Below, in pieces: positions 1 through 9,745 of a DNA stretch of 64,000 bases; within the stretch, counting starts at the first letter, position 1, and each line of letters opens with the position of its first letter. A program made the translations under genes and the position numbers. This DNA comes from Saccharopolyspora endophytica (lineage in GTDB: Bacteria > Actinomycetota > Actinomycetes > Mycobacteriales > Pseudonocardiaceae), in the NCBI RefSeq assembly GCF_018070075.1, contig NZ_JAGPXE010000003.1:248001-312000 (forward strand), read 5' to 3'. The notes below the pieces were generated by a model. It was not told the origin of the DNA and made no database searches. It saw only the letters and a list, made by a program, of their open reading frames with translations.

Positions 1-1288
<1,288 letters not shown>

Positions 1289-1374
1289 CTCGCGACGGGC
1301 GCAAGTTCGGGAACGATTGCGAGTCTCGCGCACGTCAGCTGAGCGTGCGCGGGGACTCGCGCTCTTCACCGCTA

Positions 1375-1404
1375 ACAGTACGCGTGTCCTATAAAGCCGC
1401 TCAA
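1375..1404 (-). promoter_or_regulatory. Probable sigma-70-type promoter of acnA
   Basis: On the minus strand a TTGAGC box (1404-1399) and a TACTGT box (1380-1375) are 18 nt apart, about 87 nt upstream of the acnA ATG. The rest of 1289-1610 holds no convincing gene. Positions 1410-1450 are relatively AT-rich and may contain a regulator site, but I see no clear palindrome and no clear promoter for the divergent exporter gene. Confidence 0.45.
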
Positions 1405-1610
1405 CAAAGGGTGACCTGACTGTCGATCACTTATGCGCGTTTCGTCAAAAAGCGCGAGTGTTTCCGCCCCGGGACGCGGTGTTTTCGGTTCTGGAACACC
1501 GGGGAGGCCGAATGTTCCGATCAACGGGCCTCAGGGGCACGAAAGTGGCGCCTTCCGGCGGTGTGGCACGCCAGTACCGGAGTTGCGGTTCGGCGTGCTT
1601 CGATGTGCCC

Positions 1611-2561
1611 GTGCGCTCACCGACTCATGATCCCCGCGCCATCGGCCTGCCGGTGGCCGTCGCATCCGCGATCTTCTTCGGCGGATCGGGACCGTTCGCC
1701 AAACCGCTGATCAACGCGGGGCTGAGCCCGCTGCACGTGGCCTGGTTGCGGCTGGCCGGGGGAGCGCTGCTCCTGCTGCCGGTGCTGCTGCGCCACCTGC
1801 CGGTGCTGCGCCGCGCCCCGCGCCTGATCCTCGGCTACGGCTTGTTCTCCGTCGCCGGGGTGCAGGTCTGCTACTTCGCCGCGATCGCGACCATCCCGGT
1901 CGGCGTGGCGCTGCTGATCGAGTTCCTGGGTCCGGTGCTGGTGCTGGGCTGGATCCGGTTCGTCCGCCGCGCACCGGTGAGCCGCTCCGCGGTGATCGGC
2001 GTGCTGCTGGCGGTGGTCGGCCTGGCGTGCGTGGTCGAGCTGTTCTCGGGGCTGAGCTTCAACCCGCTGGGCCTGCTGCTGAGCCTGGGAGCCGCTGCGT
2101 GCCAGGCCACCTACTTCCTGCTCTCGGATTCGACGGCGGACGTCGACCCGTTCGCGCTGGCCGGTTTCGGCCTGCTGCTGGGAGCCGTGGTGGTCACCGC
2201 GATCGCGAGGCCGTGGGAGATGGACTTCGGACTGCTGGCGGGTCAGGTGGAGCTGGCCGGGCACCCCGTCCCGGCGATGGCCGCCGTCGGGTGGGTCGTC
2301 GTCGGGTCCACGGTGCTGGCCTACCTCACCGGGATCGTCGCCGTGCGCCTGCTGTCCCCGCAGGTCGCCGGCGGCGTGGCTTTCCTCGAACCGGTGGTGG
2401 CCACGCTGCTGGCGTGGGTGCTGCTGGCGGAGGCGCTGGGAACCCCGCAACTGGTCGGCGGAGCGCTGATCCTCCTCGGCGCCTACGTCGCGCAACGCGC
2501 GGCGCCGTCGGACCGCGACGCGGGTGCGGTGACCGGCCCGGTCGGTTCGCCTGCGCCGTGA
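1611..2561 (+). CDS. EamA/DMT-family exporter (RhtA-like)
   Basis: This is an integral membrane protein with about ten hydrophobic segments arranged as two EamA repeats, the pattern of drug/metabolite transporters such as the threonine/homoserine exporter RhtA. The first repeat begins at GLPVAVASAIFFGGSGPFAKP and the second ends near LVGGALILLGAYVAQR. The frame is open from 1458, but the N-terminal 50 residues of that extension are not membrane-like and do not resemble the family. The GTG at 1611 (or 1605) gives a normal length of about 316 residues. No strong ribosome binding site decides between them. The substrate is unknown. The stop is 1 nt from the stop of the convergent small gene. Confidence 0.8.
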   Translation: MRSPTHDPRAIGLPVAVASAIFFGGSGPFAKPLINAGLSPLHVAWLRLAGGALLLLPVLLRHLPVLRRAPRLILGYGLFSVAGVQVCYFAAIATIPVGVALLIEFLGPVLVLGWIRFVRRAPVSRSAVIGVLLAVVGLACVVELFSGLSFNPLGLLLSLGAAACQATYFLLSDSTADVDPFALAGFGLLLGAVVVTAIARPWEMDFGLLAGQVELAGHPVPAMAAVGWVVVGSTVLAYLTGIVAVRLLSPQVAGGVAFLEPVVATLLAWVLLAEALGTPQLVGGALILLGAYVAQRAAPSDRDAGAVTGPVGSPAP

Positions 2562-2562
2562 C

Positions 2563-2661
2563 TCAGGCGGTGCGCAGCGCCGACTTCACCAGGTGCACGA
2601 CCAGCGTCTCGATCACCGCGATGGCCGCTGCGGTGAGGATGTGGGTCAGGAATGCAGGCAT
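2563..2661 (-). CDS. Tiny membrane peptide, 32 residues
   Basis: A minus-strand ATG at 2661 opens a 32-codon frame beginning MPAFLTHILTAAAIAVIE and ending VHLVKSALRTA. One hydrophobic helix of about 20 residues is followed by a short basic tail, as in single-pass regulatory micropeptides. A GAGGAC sequence lies at ribosome-binding distance. It starts 60 nt downstream of the P-type ATPase stop on the same strand, so it may be cotranscribed and could modulate that pump, as known micropeptides do for other P-type ATPases; this is inference from position and composition only. It is too short for most gene finders. The function is unknown. Confidence 0.5.
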   Translation of the reverse strand: MPAFLTHILTAAAIAVIETLVVHLVKSALRTA

Positions 2662-2721
2662 CGGTGGCGTCCTCGTCCCGTTCGGTGGTGCTTCGACGCC
2701 TCCGACTGTGGGGCAGGCGGG

Positions 2722-5700
2722 TTAGCCCGGTTCGGAAGCCAGGTGGCCGTCGGGTGAACCCGCGCCCAATTCCGCAGGTCGGAGCAGCAGCGAACGCCCC
2801 ACAGGCCACATCTGCCACACCCGCATCGCCACGGCGACGGCCACCGAGACGCCGAGCGCGATGGCCCACTGGTGCGGCAGCAGCGGGCTGCTGCCGAAGA
2901 ACTGGCTGACGCCGGGGAGCTGCACCAGCGCGAACAGCACCAGCACCGAGCCCGCCGCCGCCAGCACCACCAGCGGCGTGCGCCCGCGCGAGGTCAGCGT
3001 CTGCGCCAGCTGGGCCGACACCAGCGCGACCAGCCCGGCCGTGCGGGCTTGCGCGGCGGTGGCCAGCGGCCGGGTCAGCGTCCAGGCCAGCCCCGCCGCC
3101 GAGGCGGTGGCCACGGCCCGCGCGCCGACCTCGCGCGCCAGCGCGGAGCCCAGCGATGCCTCCGGTCCCTCGGCCAGCAGCTTCTCCGGGGTCCGATCGG
3201 CGGGTGGCCGCACCGCGATGGCGATCGTGGGCAGCACGTCGGTGAGCATGTTGACCACCAGCAGCTGCCGGGCGTTGAGCGCGGCCGACGGGCTGATCAG
3301 CCCGGTGCCCAGCGCGTAGCCGATCTCGCCGAGGTTGCCACCGAGCAGCACCGCGAGGGCTTCGCGCACCGAGGTCCACATGCCGCGGCCCTCGACGATG
3401 CCGTCGGTGAGCGTTTCGATGCGGTCGTCGGCGACCACCAGGTCGGCAGCGTCCCGGGCCGCCGCCGTGGCGCGCGAACCGAAAGCGATCCCGACGTGCG
3501 CGAGGTTGATCGCGGGCACGTCGTTGGCGCCGTCGCCGGTCATGGCCACCACCCGTCCGGCGTCGCGCAGGCAGCGCACGATGCGGGCCTTCTGCGCCGG
3601 GGTGACCCGCGCGAACACCGCGATCTTGGGCGCCTCGCCGGCCAGCTGCTCGTCGTCGAGCTCGTCGAGCTCGGCTCCCGACAGCACCCGCTTGTCGCCG
3701 AGCATCCCCAGCTCAGCGGCGATGGCCTCGGCGGTGCTCGGGTGATCGCCGGTGATCATGATGACGTCCACACCCGATCGCCCCAGCTGTTCCACGGCAT
3801 CCGCAGCGGTGGCGTGCACGGGATCGGCCAGGCCGAGCAGGCCGACGAGTTCGAGCTCGTCCACATCGGATTCGGTGAGCTCGTAGTCCTCGACCACCCG
3901 GCGCTCGGCTACGGCCAGCAGCCGGAAACCGCGCAGCGCCAGGCGTTCGACCTCGGCCTCGACGTCGGCGCGCGCCTCCGCGTCGAACGACCCGTGACCC
4001 CGCCAGCTCGCGCACTTGTCCAGCACCACCTCCGGGGCGCCCTTGACCGACAGCAGCCGGTCGGTGTGCACCGCGTGGAAACCGCGCGACGGTTCGAAGG
4101 GCAGCTCGGCCAGCACCTCTCCGTCGGCGGTCAGCCCGATCTCGCAGGCGCCGTCGAGCACCGCGCGGTCGGTCAGGTGCGGCAGCGGGTGGTCGTCCTG
4201 CGGGCGCGGGGTGGCGCGCAGGGCGGCGGCCACGACCTCCCGGTGCGCGTCCTGCAGCTCGTGCACCCCCCGGGATCCGCGACCGTCGGAGACCTCGCCG
4301 AGCGCGATCCGGCCCTGGGTGAGCGTGCCGGTCTTGTCGAAGCACAGCGCGTCGACCCTGCCGAGCGCCTCGATGGTGGCGGGGCTGCGCACCAGCACGC
4401 CGCGCTTGGACATCCGGCGCGCGGCGGCGAGCTCGGCGAGGGTCGCCACGAACGGCAAGCCCTCCGGCACGGCGGCCACCGCCAGCCCGACCGAGCGGGC
4501 CACGGTCTGCCCCATCGGCACGCCGCGCAGCAGGTCGGAGGCGAACAGCAGCGCGCCCGCGCCGACGGAGACCGGCAGCACCTTCTTGGTCAGCTCCGCC
4601 AGCCTCGCTTCGACACCGGTGGCGTCGTCGGTGCCGGTGACCTGAGCGGTGGTGCGGCCGAGCTCGGTGTGCGAACCGACTGCGACGGCCACCGCGACGC
4701 CGGTGCCGCTGGCGATGACGGTGCCCTGGTAGAGCATGCAGGTGCGGTCGGCGACCGCGGGCGCGGTGGTGGGAGCGGCGGTCTTGGCGACGAGGTGGGA
4801 TTCGCCGGTCAGTCCGGACTCGTCGACCTCCAGCGACTCCACCGACAGCAACCGGCAGTCCGCCGGAACGCCGTCACCGGCGCGCAGCTCGACGACATCG
4901 CCGGGGACGAGCTCGTCGGACGAGACGATGTCGGTGGTGCCCCCTCGGCGTCGTCGCGCCGGTGTCCGGCCGGAGGCCAGCAGCTTGCTGAGCTCGCGGT
5001 CGGTGGCGGCGCGCTGGACGCCGTCGATGAGCGCGCTGGCCAGCAGCACTCCGCAGATCAGCCCGGCGTCCACGACCGACCCGAGACCTGCGGAGATCAC
5101 CGCCCCCGCGCCGAGCACGGGCGTGATCGGGGTGATCAACCCCTCGATCGTCGCCGCGAACACGCCGACCGGGGCGTGCCCGTCGTCGGAGGGGCGGTGC
5201 CGCTCGGCGGCCGAGGACGCGGAGAGCCCCCGCTCGGAGGTGTCCAGCGTGGACAGCACGGTCGCGGCGGGCATCGCGTGCCACGGCGTGCGCTCGCGGG
5301 GGAGCGGCGGCGGTCTGGTGGTGACGCGCAGGGCGACCCAGGCGCCGGTTCCGTAGGCCGCCAAGGTCGCGGCGTGCACCGGCATCGAAGCGCGGGCGGG
5401 GGCGCCGTCGGCCGGGCCGAACGCGGCGAACAGCGCGCCCAGCAGCGCGCCCGCCGCCGAGATGCCCGCTGCGTACCTGCTCGCCGACCGGGCCTCCCCG
5501 GCGGAGCCCAGCAGCAGGTCGAGAACCGCTGCGCCCGGGCAGATCACGTCCGCCGCCCAGGCCGCCGGGTCCGAAGTGGACAGGCCGATGCCCAGGTCCG
5601 CGGCGGACAAACCGTCTCCGTCGAGATGTGAGACCACCGCGACGACGGCGCCGTCGTCCTGCAGCGCCCGCACCGAGTCGACCAGCTCCGCACCGCCCGG

Positions 5701-7098
5701 CACCGCGCCGTCGACGGGCAGCCTGCGCTCCAGGCCGAACCCGGTCACGAGCACGTCGGAGGCGACCGATCGCGCGGTGTCGATCAGGGCCTCGGCGAGC
5801 GGGTCGAGCTCGTCGACCACCACCACGAGCGCCACCGTCCGTCCATCGTGGACCAGATCGAGAACCGTCGCCCCGCAGGCGATTTCGGCCTTCGCTGCGC
5901 GCCGGACCTGAGGCGGTTGGGCCGAGGTGTCCAGTGGAGCGACCGACCAGCTCCCGCTGCTGCGGTGCGCGGTGGGATCGGCGGGGTCGACGAGCTCGCC
6001 CGCGCGGGTGAACAGCTCCGCCGAGTCGGCGTCGTCGTCCAGCGGGATCACCGAGTCGACCGCGCGCCGGCCGGTCAGCAGGGCGGGGGCGTCGAAGACG
6101 ATCGTGTCCACGCGGTCCAGCAGCCGCAGCGCGTCCGGTTCGAGCACGAGCGCGCCCCGCGAGGCCAGCGACGTGCTCAAGGTCGTCGCGAACGCCTCGC
6201 GCCCACCGGCGGCGGGCTTGGGCACCGCGGCCAGCAGTGCGGCCAGCGCGCGCTGCGGAGCGCGCGAGAGCGCGTAGACGGTGACCGCACCGCCCAGCGC
6301 CGCACCACCCGAGGCGTTGGCGACCCGTTCCACGGGCCCGTCGGGAACCGGGCGGGGACGAGGTCGGTGCGCGAGCGCGGGGCAGGCGTGCGGCAGCGCG
6401 TCCTCCCAGTGCTGCCAGGCCTGGTGCCGCGCGAGCGTCTCCCGCGCGGAGCAGAAGCGCCCGCACAGATCGGTCAGCGCACCCAGCGGACGGCCGGACA
6501 AGCCCTGCCCGGCGGCTCCGCCCAGCGCCAGCGCCAGGTCCAGCGGTCCGCGCCCGATCACGCGCTGCAGGCCACCGCGCATCCACGGCACCGAGTCGAC
6601 CAGCGACACCGCGGCGGGCACCAGCGGCGAGACCAACCTCCCGGGCAGCAGCGCGCCCAATCCCGCGTAGCCCAGGCCCAGCGCGCTCACGGCCAACGCG
6701 CCGGCGTCGCGCAGCACGGCCTCGGCGTTGCCCGGGTGCCGCGGGCTGCGCGGCGCCACGTCCTGGTCTCCCAGCCCGAAACCGGTCTCGACCTCGCCGA
6801 TGATCCGCGAGGGCTCGGTGAGGTCGGGCAGTTCGGGGTCGTGCTCGACGACCACCCGCCCGAGCACGCCGTTGACCTCGGCGCTGCGCACCCCGGCGAG
6901 CTCGTTCAACCGGCGCTGCACCTCGCGGACGGCGTCGTCGTTGCCGGGCAGGTGGGCGCCCCGCATCTCCAGGTGGCTGCGCTCGCGCCCGCGCCAGACG
7001 CGGCGGTCGCCGGGGGAGGTGGTGGCCGTGCGGGCAGCCTGCAACACCGGTGCGGCGACTTCGGCGGCTTGCGACAGCAGCCAGCGCAGCATCGGCAT
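2722..7098 (-). CDS. Giant P-type cation ATPase, CtpI-like, with a degenerate N-terminal ATPase half
   Basis: This 1458-residue membrane pump resembles mycobacterial CtpI. The C-terminal half has the full P-type set: SGLTGES (about residue 764), the phosphorylated aspartate in CFDKTGTLTQG (about 920), a nucleotide-domain region, MITGDHPSTAEAIA and MTGDGANDVPAI (about 1188), followed by several membrane helices. The N-terminal half has a heavy-metal-associated-like ferredoxin fold without CxxC (about 35-95), membrane segments, and a decayed phosphorylation site reading FDAPALLTGR (about 333). Start ATG 7098 is chosen because CAGGGG precedes it and it lies 11 nt after the upstream gene's stop; the longer frame to 7548 overlaps that gene. 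The transported ion is not known. Confidence 0.85.
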   Translation of the reverse strand: MPMLRWLLSQAAEVAAPVLQAARTATTSPGDRRVWRGRERSHLEMRGAHLPGNDDAVREVQRRLNELAGVRSAEVNGVLGRVVVEHDPELPDLTEPSRIIGEVETGFGLGDQDVAPRSPRHPGNAEAVLRDAGALAVSALGLGYAGLGALLPGRLVSPLVPAAVSLVDSVPWMRGGLQRVIGRGPLDLALALGGAAGQGLSGRPLGALTDLCGRFCSARETLARHQAWQHWEDALPHACPALAHRPRPRPVPDGPVERVANASGGAALGGAVTVYALSRAPQRALAALLAAVPKPAAGGREAFATTLSTSLASRGALVLEPDALRLLDRVDTIVFDAPALLTGRRAVDSVIPLDDDADSAELFTRAGELVDPADPTAHRSSGSWSVAPLDTSAQPPQVRRAAKAEIACGATVLDLVHDGRTVALVVVVDELDPLAEALIDTARSVASDVLVTGFGLERRLPVDGAVPGGAELVDSVRALQDDGAVVAVVSHLDGDGLSAADLGIGLSTSDPAAWAADVICPGAAVLDLLLGSAGEARSASRYAAGISAAGALLGALFAAFGPADGAPARASMPVHAATLAAYGTGAWVALRVTTRPPPLPRERTPWHAMPAATVLSTLDTSERGLSASSAAERHRPSDDGHAPVGVFAATIEGLITPITPVLGAGAVISAGLGSVVDAGLICGVLLASALIDGVQRAATDRELSKLLASGRTPARRRRGGTTDIVSSDELVPGDVVELRAGDGVPADCRLLSVESLEVDESGLTGESHLVAKTAAPTTAPAVADRTCMLYQGTVIASGTGVAVAVAVGSHTELGRTTAQVTGTDDATGVEARLAELTKKVLPVSVGAGALLFASDLLRGVPMGQTVARSVGLAVAAVPEGLPFVATLAELAAARRMSKRGVLVRSPATIEALGRVDALCFDKTGTLTQGRIALGEVSDGRGSRGVHELQDAHREVVAAALRATPRPQDDHPLPHLTDRAVLDGACEIGLTADGEVLAELPFEPSRGFHAVHTDRLLSVKGAPEVVLDKCASWRGHGSFDAEARADVEAEVERLALRGFRLLAVAERRVVEDYELTESDVDELELVGLLGLADPVHATAADAVEQLGRSGVDVIMITGDHPSTAEAIAAELGMLGDKRVLSGAELDELDDEQLAGEAPKIAVFARVTPAQKARIVRCLRDAGRVVAMTGDGANDVPAINLAHVGIAFGSRATAAARDAADLVVADDRIETLTDGIVEGRGMWTSVREALAVLLGGNLGEIGYALGTGLISPSAALNARQLLVVNMLTDVLPTIAIAVRPPADRTPEKLLAEGPEASLGSALAREVGARAVATASAAGLAWTLTRPLATAAQARTAGLVALVSAQLAQTLTSRGRTPLVVLAAAGSVLVLFALVQLPGVSQFFGSSPLLPHQWAIALGVSVAVAVAMRVWQMWPVGRSLLLRPAELGAGSPDGHLASEPG

Positions 7099-7109
7099 CC
7101 CCTGCGCGA

Positions 7110-7520
7110 TCAGGCCGACTCGTCGCCCTGGTGCGCGTTGCGCTGCACCACGGCTGCTCCGATGCCGATCGCGGCGGCGACGGGCCACTCGATGACGCTG
7201 AGCGCCGCCGCGGCCGTCAGCCCGCTGTAGAACAGCAGCTGGTCGCGGGAGGGCAGCGCCCCGCGCACGGCGGTCACCGTCGAGGCGACCTCGTTGCGCC
7301 CGGGGATCTCGGGCAGCGGGATGTGCGTGGTGTGCAGCTGGGCGGTCACGTACGGCACGGGGATCGAGGCACCCGAGGACTGCTGCGAGGTCGACTCGGC
7401 GCGCGCGGACGTCCTGGCCGGCGAGGACGTCTTCTTCGACTGGGACGCCGACGAACGACCCTGCTTCGACGTCGGTTGCCTCCGGCCACGCTGCGCGGAT
7501 CCGGTGGTGGTGCTGGCCAT
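7110..7520 (-). CDS. Small membrane-anchored protein of unknown function
   Basis: This 136-residue protein has a Ser/Thr/Arg/Lys-rich, probably disordered N-terminal half (about 1-55), then a short segment with PYVTAQLHTTHIPLPEIP. The C-terminal hydrophobic region, LLFYSGLTAAAALSVIEWP and AAAIGIGAAVV, is likely to form one or two membrane segments. A perfect AGGAGG lies about 8 nt before ATG 7520. It is the first gene of a two-gene unit with the giant ATPase, whose start is 11 nt downstream. That arrangement suggests an accessory or assembly factor for the pump, which is inference; I do not recognise a named family. Confidence 0.7.
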   Translation of the reverse strand: MASTTTGSAQRGRRQPTSKQGRSSASQSKKTSSPARTSARAESTSQQSSGASIPVPYVTAQLHTTHIPLPEIPGRNEVASTVTAVRGALPSRDQLLFYSGLTAAAALSVIEWPVAAAIGIGAAVVQRNAHQGDESA

Positions 7521-7617
7521 GGCGAAGACCTCCTAGCGGAAGCGACAACCCACCAATACTACGACGAACGGAGCATGGACGTCGGATGAACGGACTACCC
7601 GGAGCCGTCTCGGGTGA

Positions 7618-8304
7618 TCAGGCCGCGAAGGCGTCGCCGCGCACGGCGGAACGGTAGCGCTGGGCGACGAGGTCGATCACCGCCGGGTGGACACCGATCG
7701 GGTCGGCGACCCCGGCGACCGGGAGTTCGGCGAGGCGGCGGTGGAACAGCCCCGGTGCCAGCAGGTAGGGCGCGACGAAATCGCCCGGGCCGCAGACCGC
7801 TTCGGTCGCCGGGCTCGCCGTGGTGATGTAGCTGGGCGTGAGCCACTGCCCGCAGCGTCGGCCCAGCAGCCGCGCGGCGGTGCGCACGTCCGACAGCGCG
7901 CGCTCGTCGGAGGAACCCGCAGCCGAGAACAGCACCCGATCGCCCGGTCGCCACCCGGTCGCGCGCAGCCGGTCCAGCAGCGCTTCGGTGATCTCCGGTG
8001 CCGGGCCCAGCGGCTCGGTGATCGTCACGTCCTCGCGACCGGTGGCCTCGATCTGCTCGGGCAGGTCGACGCGCACGTGGTACCCGGCGGCCAGGAACGC
8101 GGGCAGCGCCACGACCGGGCCGGGGACGGACGCCAGCGCTTCGGCCACGGTCGGGCCGATCACGTCGACGTAGCCGACGCGCACGGGCACGTCCAGGCGC
8201 GCCGAGGTGACCTCGGCCAGCTGCTCGACCACCCGCGGACCTCCGGGGTCGCGGGTTCCGTGGGCGACCAGCAGCAACGGTGGGTTCACAGGGGATCGGC
8301 GCAT
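7618..8304 (-). CDS. Sirohydrochlorin chelatase (CbiX/SirB family)
   Basis: The 228-residue protein opens with PPLLLVAHGTRDPGG, the metal-binding His region of class II chelatases, and has a second half-repeat containing FSAAGSSDERALSD. The family inserts Fe2+ (or Co2+) into sirohydrochlorin; beside nirB the likely product is siroheme, the prosthetic group of nitrite reductase. It has two CbiX-type halves, as in other actinobacterial members. ATG 8304 lies inside the end of the hemD fusion gene (19-bp overlap), so translation is probably coupled. It is the last gene of the nitrate assimilation operon. Fe versus Co specificity cannot be read from sequence; the context favours Fe. Confidence 0.85.
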   Translation of the reverse strand: MRRSPVNPPLLLVAHGTRDPGGPRVVEQLAEVTSARLDVPVRVGYVDVIGPTVAEALASVPGPVVALPAFLAAGYHVRVDLPEQIEATGREDVTITEPLGPAPEITEALLDRLRATGWRPGDRVLFSAAGSSDERALSDVRTAARLLGRRCGQWLTPSYITTASPATEAVCGPGDFVAPYLLAPGLFHRRLAELPVAGVADPIGVHPAVIDLVAQRYRSAVRGDAFAA

Positions 8305-9425
8305 CGCGGGGAATCCCTCATCGGTTCCAGCGGAAGTCGGTATCCGCGCTTGATCACGGTCTGCACCAGCTGCGGCGCGCCCAGCGCCGAGCGCAGCCGG
8401 GCCACGGCCTGCTCGACCGCGTGCTCGTCGGCGGAACCTCCGGAGCAGTGCAGCGCCTCGGCCAGCGCGCGCCGCGAGACCACCCGGCCCGGTCGTTCGG
8501 CCAACGCCCGCAGCAGCGTCGTGCCCTGCGGGGACAGCTGTTTGACCTCGCCGTCGAGGAGGGCGGCGTGCCCGCGCAGCTGGAGGTCGTGCCCGGCCAC
8601 CGGCAGCGTCGGCGAGCGCCTCGGCAGCGCCTCGCACAGCGCGCGCACGAGCGCCCCGATGCGAAATCGCTCCGGGATCACCGCCGCCACGCCGTGATCG
8701 GCCAGCGGCGCGTGCGTCACCGGACCCACGCAGGCCGCCAGCACCGGTCCGCGCAGCGCGGTCAGCAGCTCGTCGTGGCAGCCGCGCTCAGCGGACAGCG
8801 ACAGCAGGCTCGCCGCCGCGGGGGCGCTGGTGAAGGTCACCGCGTCGATCTGCCGCGCGCACACCGCTGACAGCAGGTTCTCCAGCGCGGTGATGTCGGC
8901 CGGCGCCGTCCACCGGTACACCGGGACCTCGATGACCTTCGCCCCGGCGCACTCCAGCGCCTCGACGAAGTCGGGCAACGGCTGGCCGTGCAGCTGCACC
9001 GCGATCCGCGAGCCCTCCAGCGATCCGCCGAGCAGGTGCTCCAGCAGTTCCGCCGAGGACTCCGAGTCCGGTGACCACGGGTCGGGCAGCCCGGCCGCCC
9101 GCACCGCGCCACGTGCCTTCGGGCCGCGGGCCAGCAGCCGCGCCGGGGTCAGCGCCGCCAGCAGCTCGGTGCCCACGCCCCAGCCGTCGGCGGCTTCCAC
9201 CCAGCCTCGGAACCCGATGCCGGTGGTGGCGACCACGGCATCGGGCGGTTGCGCGATGCAGGCGTCGGTGACCCGCCGCAGTTCGGTGTCGTCGGACAGC
9301 GGGAGGATCCGCAGCGCCGGGCCGTGCACGACCCGGGCGCCACGTCGTTCGAGCAGGGTGCCGAGCTCCTCCGCCCGCCTGGCCGCGGTGACGGCGACGG
9401 TGTACCCGGTGAGTTCTTCGCTCAA
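8286..9425 (-). CDS. hemD: Uroporphyrinogen-III synthase fused to a winged-helix DNA-binding domain
   Basis: Residues about 1-260 match the HemD fold (YTVAVTAARRAEELGTLLERRGA near the start, TFTSAPAAASLLS in the middle). HemD cyclises hydroxymethylbilane to uroporphyrinogen III, the branch point to siroheme and heme. Residues about 285-370 form an OmpR/PhoB-type winged helix (LSPQGTTLLRALAERPGRVVSRRALAEAL ... VIKRGYRLP, shown in parts). This fusion is known in actinobacteria, where the enzyme part may be regulatory or catalytic. The start is TTG 9425: it overlaps the nirD stop as TTGA and has GGAGG about 9 nt upstream. Whether this copy is the housekeeping HemD or a nitrogen-pathway regulator cannot be decided here. 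Confidence 0.85.
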   Translation of the reverse strand: MSEELTGYTVAVTAARRAEELGTLLERRGARVVHGPALRILPLSDDTELRRVTDACIAQPPDAVVATTGIGFRGWVEAADGWGVGTELLAALTPARLLARGPKARGAVRAAGLPDPWSPDSESSAELLEHLLGGSLEGSRIAVQLHGQPLPDFVEALECAGAKVIEVPVYRWTAPADITALENLLSAVCARQIDAVTFTSAPAAASLLSLSAERGCHDELLTALRGPVLAACVGPVTHAPLADHGVAAVIPERFRIGALVRALCEALPRRSPTLPVAGHDLQLRGHAALLDGEVKQLSPQGTTLLRALAERPGRVVSRRALAEALHCSGGSADEHAVEQAVARLRSALGAPQLVQTVIKRGYRLPLEPMRDSPRCADPL

Positions 9426-9745
9426 GGGAGCGCGACCTCCACGAACGCCTCGCGCCGCCGCACCGGGAACACCGGCAGCCGCGTGCCGGGATCGTCCAGG
9501 CACTGCCCGGTGCGCAGCGAGAACACCTGCTTGAGCATCGGCGAGGCCACGGTGGGCTCGCCCGCCCGGTCACCGACGATGCCGCGGCTGATCACCCCGG
9601 CCCCGCAGTACGGGTCGACGTTGCCCACCGCGAACAGCTGGTCGTCGTGGGTGCGGAACACCGCCACCGGGTGATCGCCGACGAGCACCGGGACGCCGTA
9701 CTCGGGCAGCAGCAGGTCGATGTCGCAGATCTGGTGCCAGTTCAC
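9422..9745 (-). CDS. nirD: Nitrite reductase small subunit
   Basis: This 107-residue protein has a Rieske-like beta fold without the Cys/His cluster ligands, as expected for NirD (WHQICDIDLLLPEYG at the start, GDRAGEPTVASPMLKQVFSL in the core). NirD partners NirB in assimilatory NAD(P)H nitrite reduction to ammonium in the cytoplasm. The start is GTG 9745, preceded by AGGAGG at 7 nt and overlapping the nirB stop by 4 nt (GTGA); the stop overlaps the TTG start of hemD. Translation of the three genes is therefore probably coupled. The call is secure from fold signature and context. Confidence 0.9.
   Translation of the reverse strand: MNWHQICDIDLLLPEYGVPVLVGDHPVAVFRTHDDQLFAVGNVDPYCGAGVISRGIVGDRAGEPTVASPMLKQVFSLRTGQCLDDPGTRLPVFPVRRREAFVEVALP

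Noticed and set aside
2872..5631. A 919-codon open frame opposite the P-type ATPase
   Set aside because: Its Gln/Arg/His/Gly-rich text is the usual antisense shadow of a GC-rich gene; no domain can be recognised and the ATPase motifs are on the other strand.
7099..7548. An N-terminal extension of the giant P-type ATPase to 7548
   Set aside because: It lies in another frame of the well-supported small gene 7110-7520, has no ATPase-like sequence, and a ribosome binding site precedes ATG 7098.
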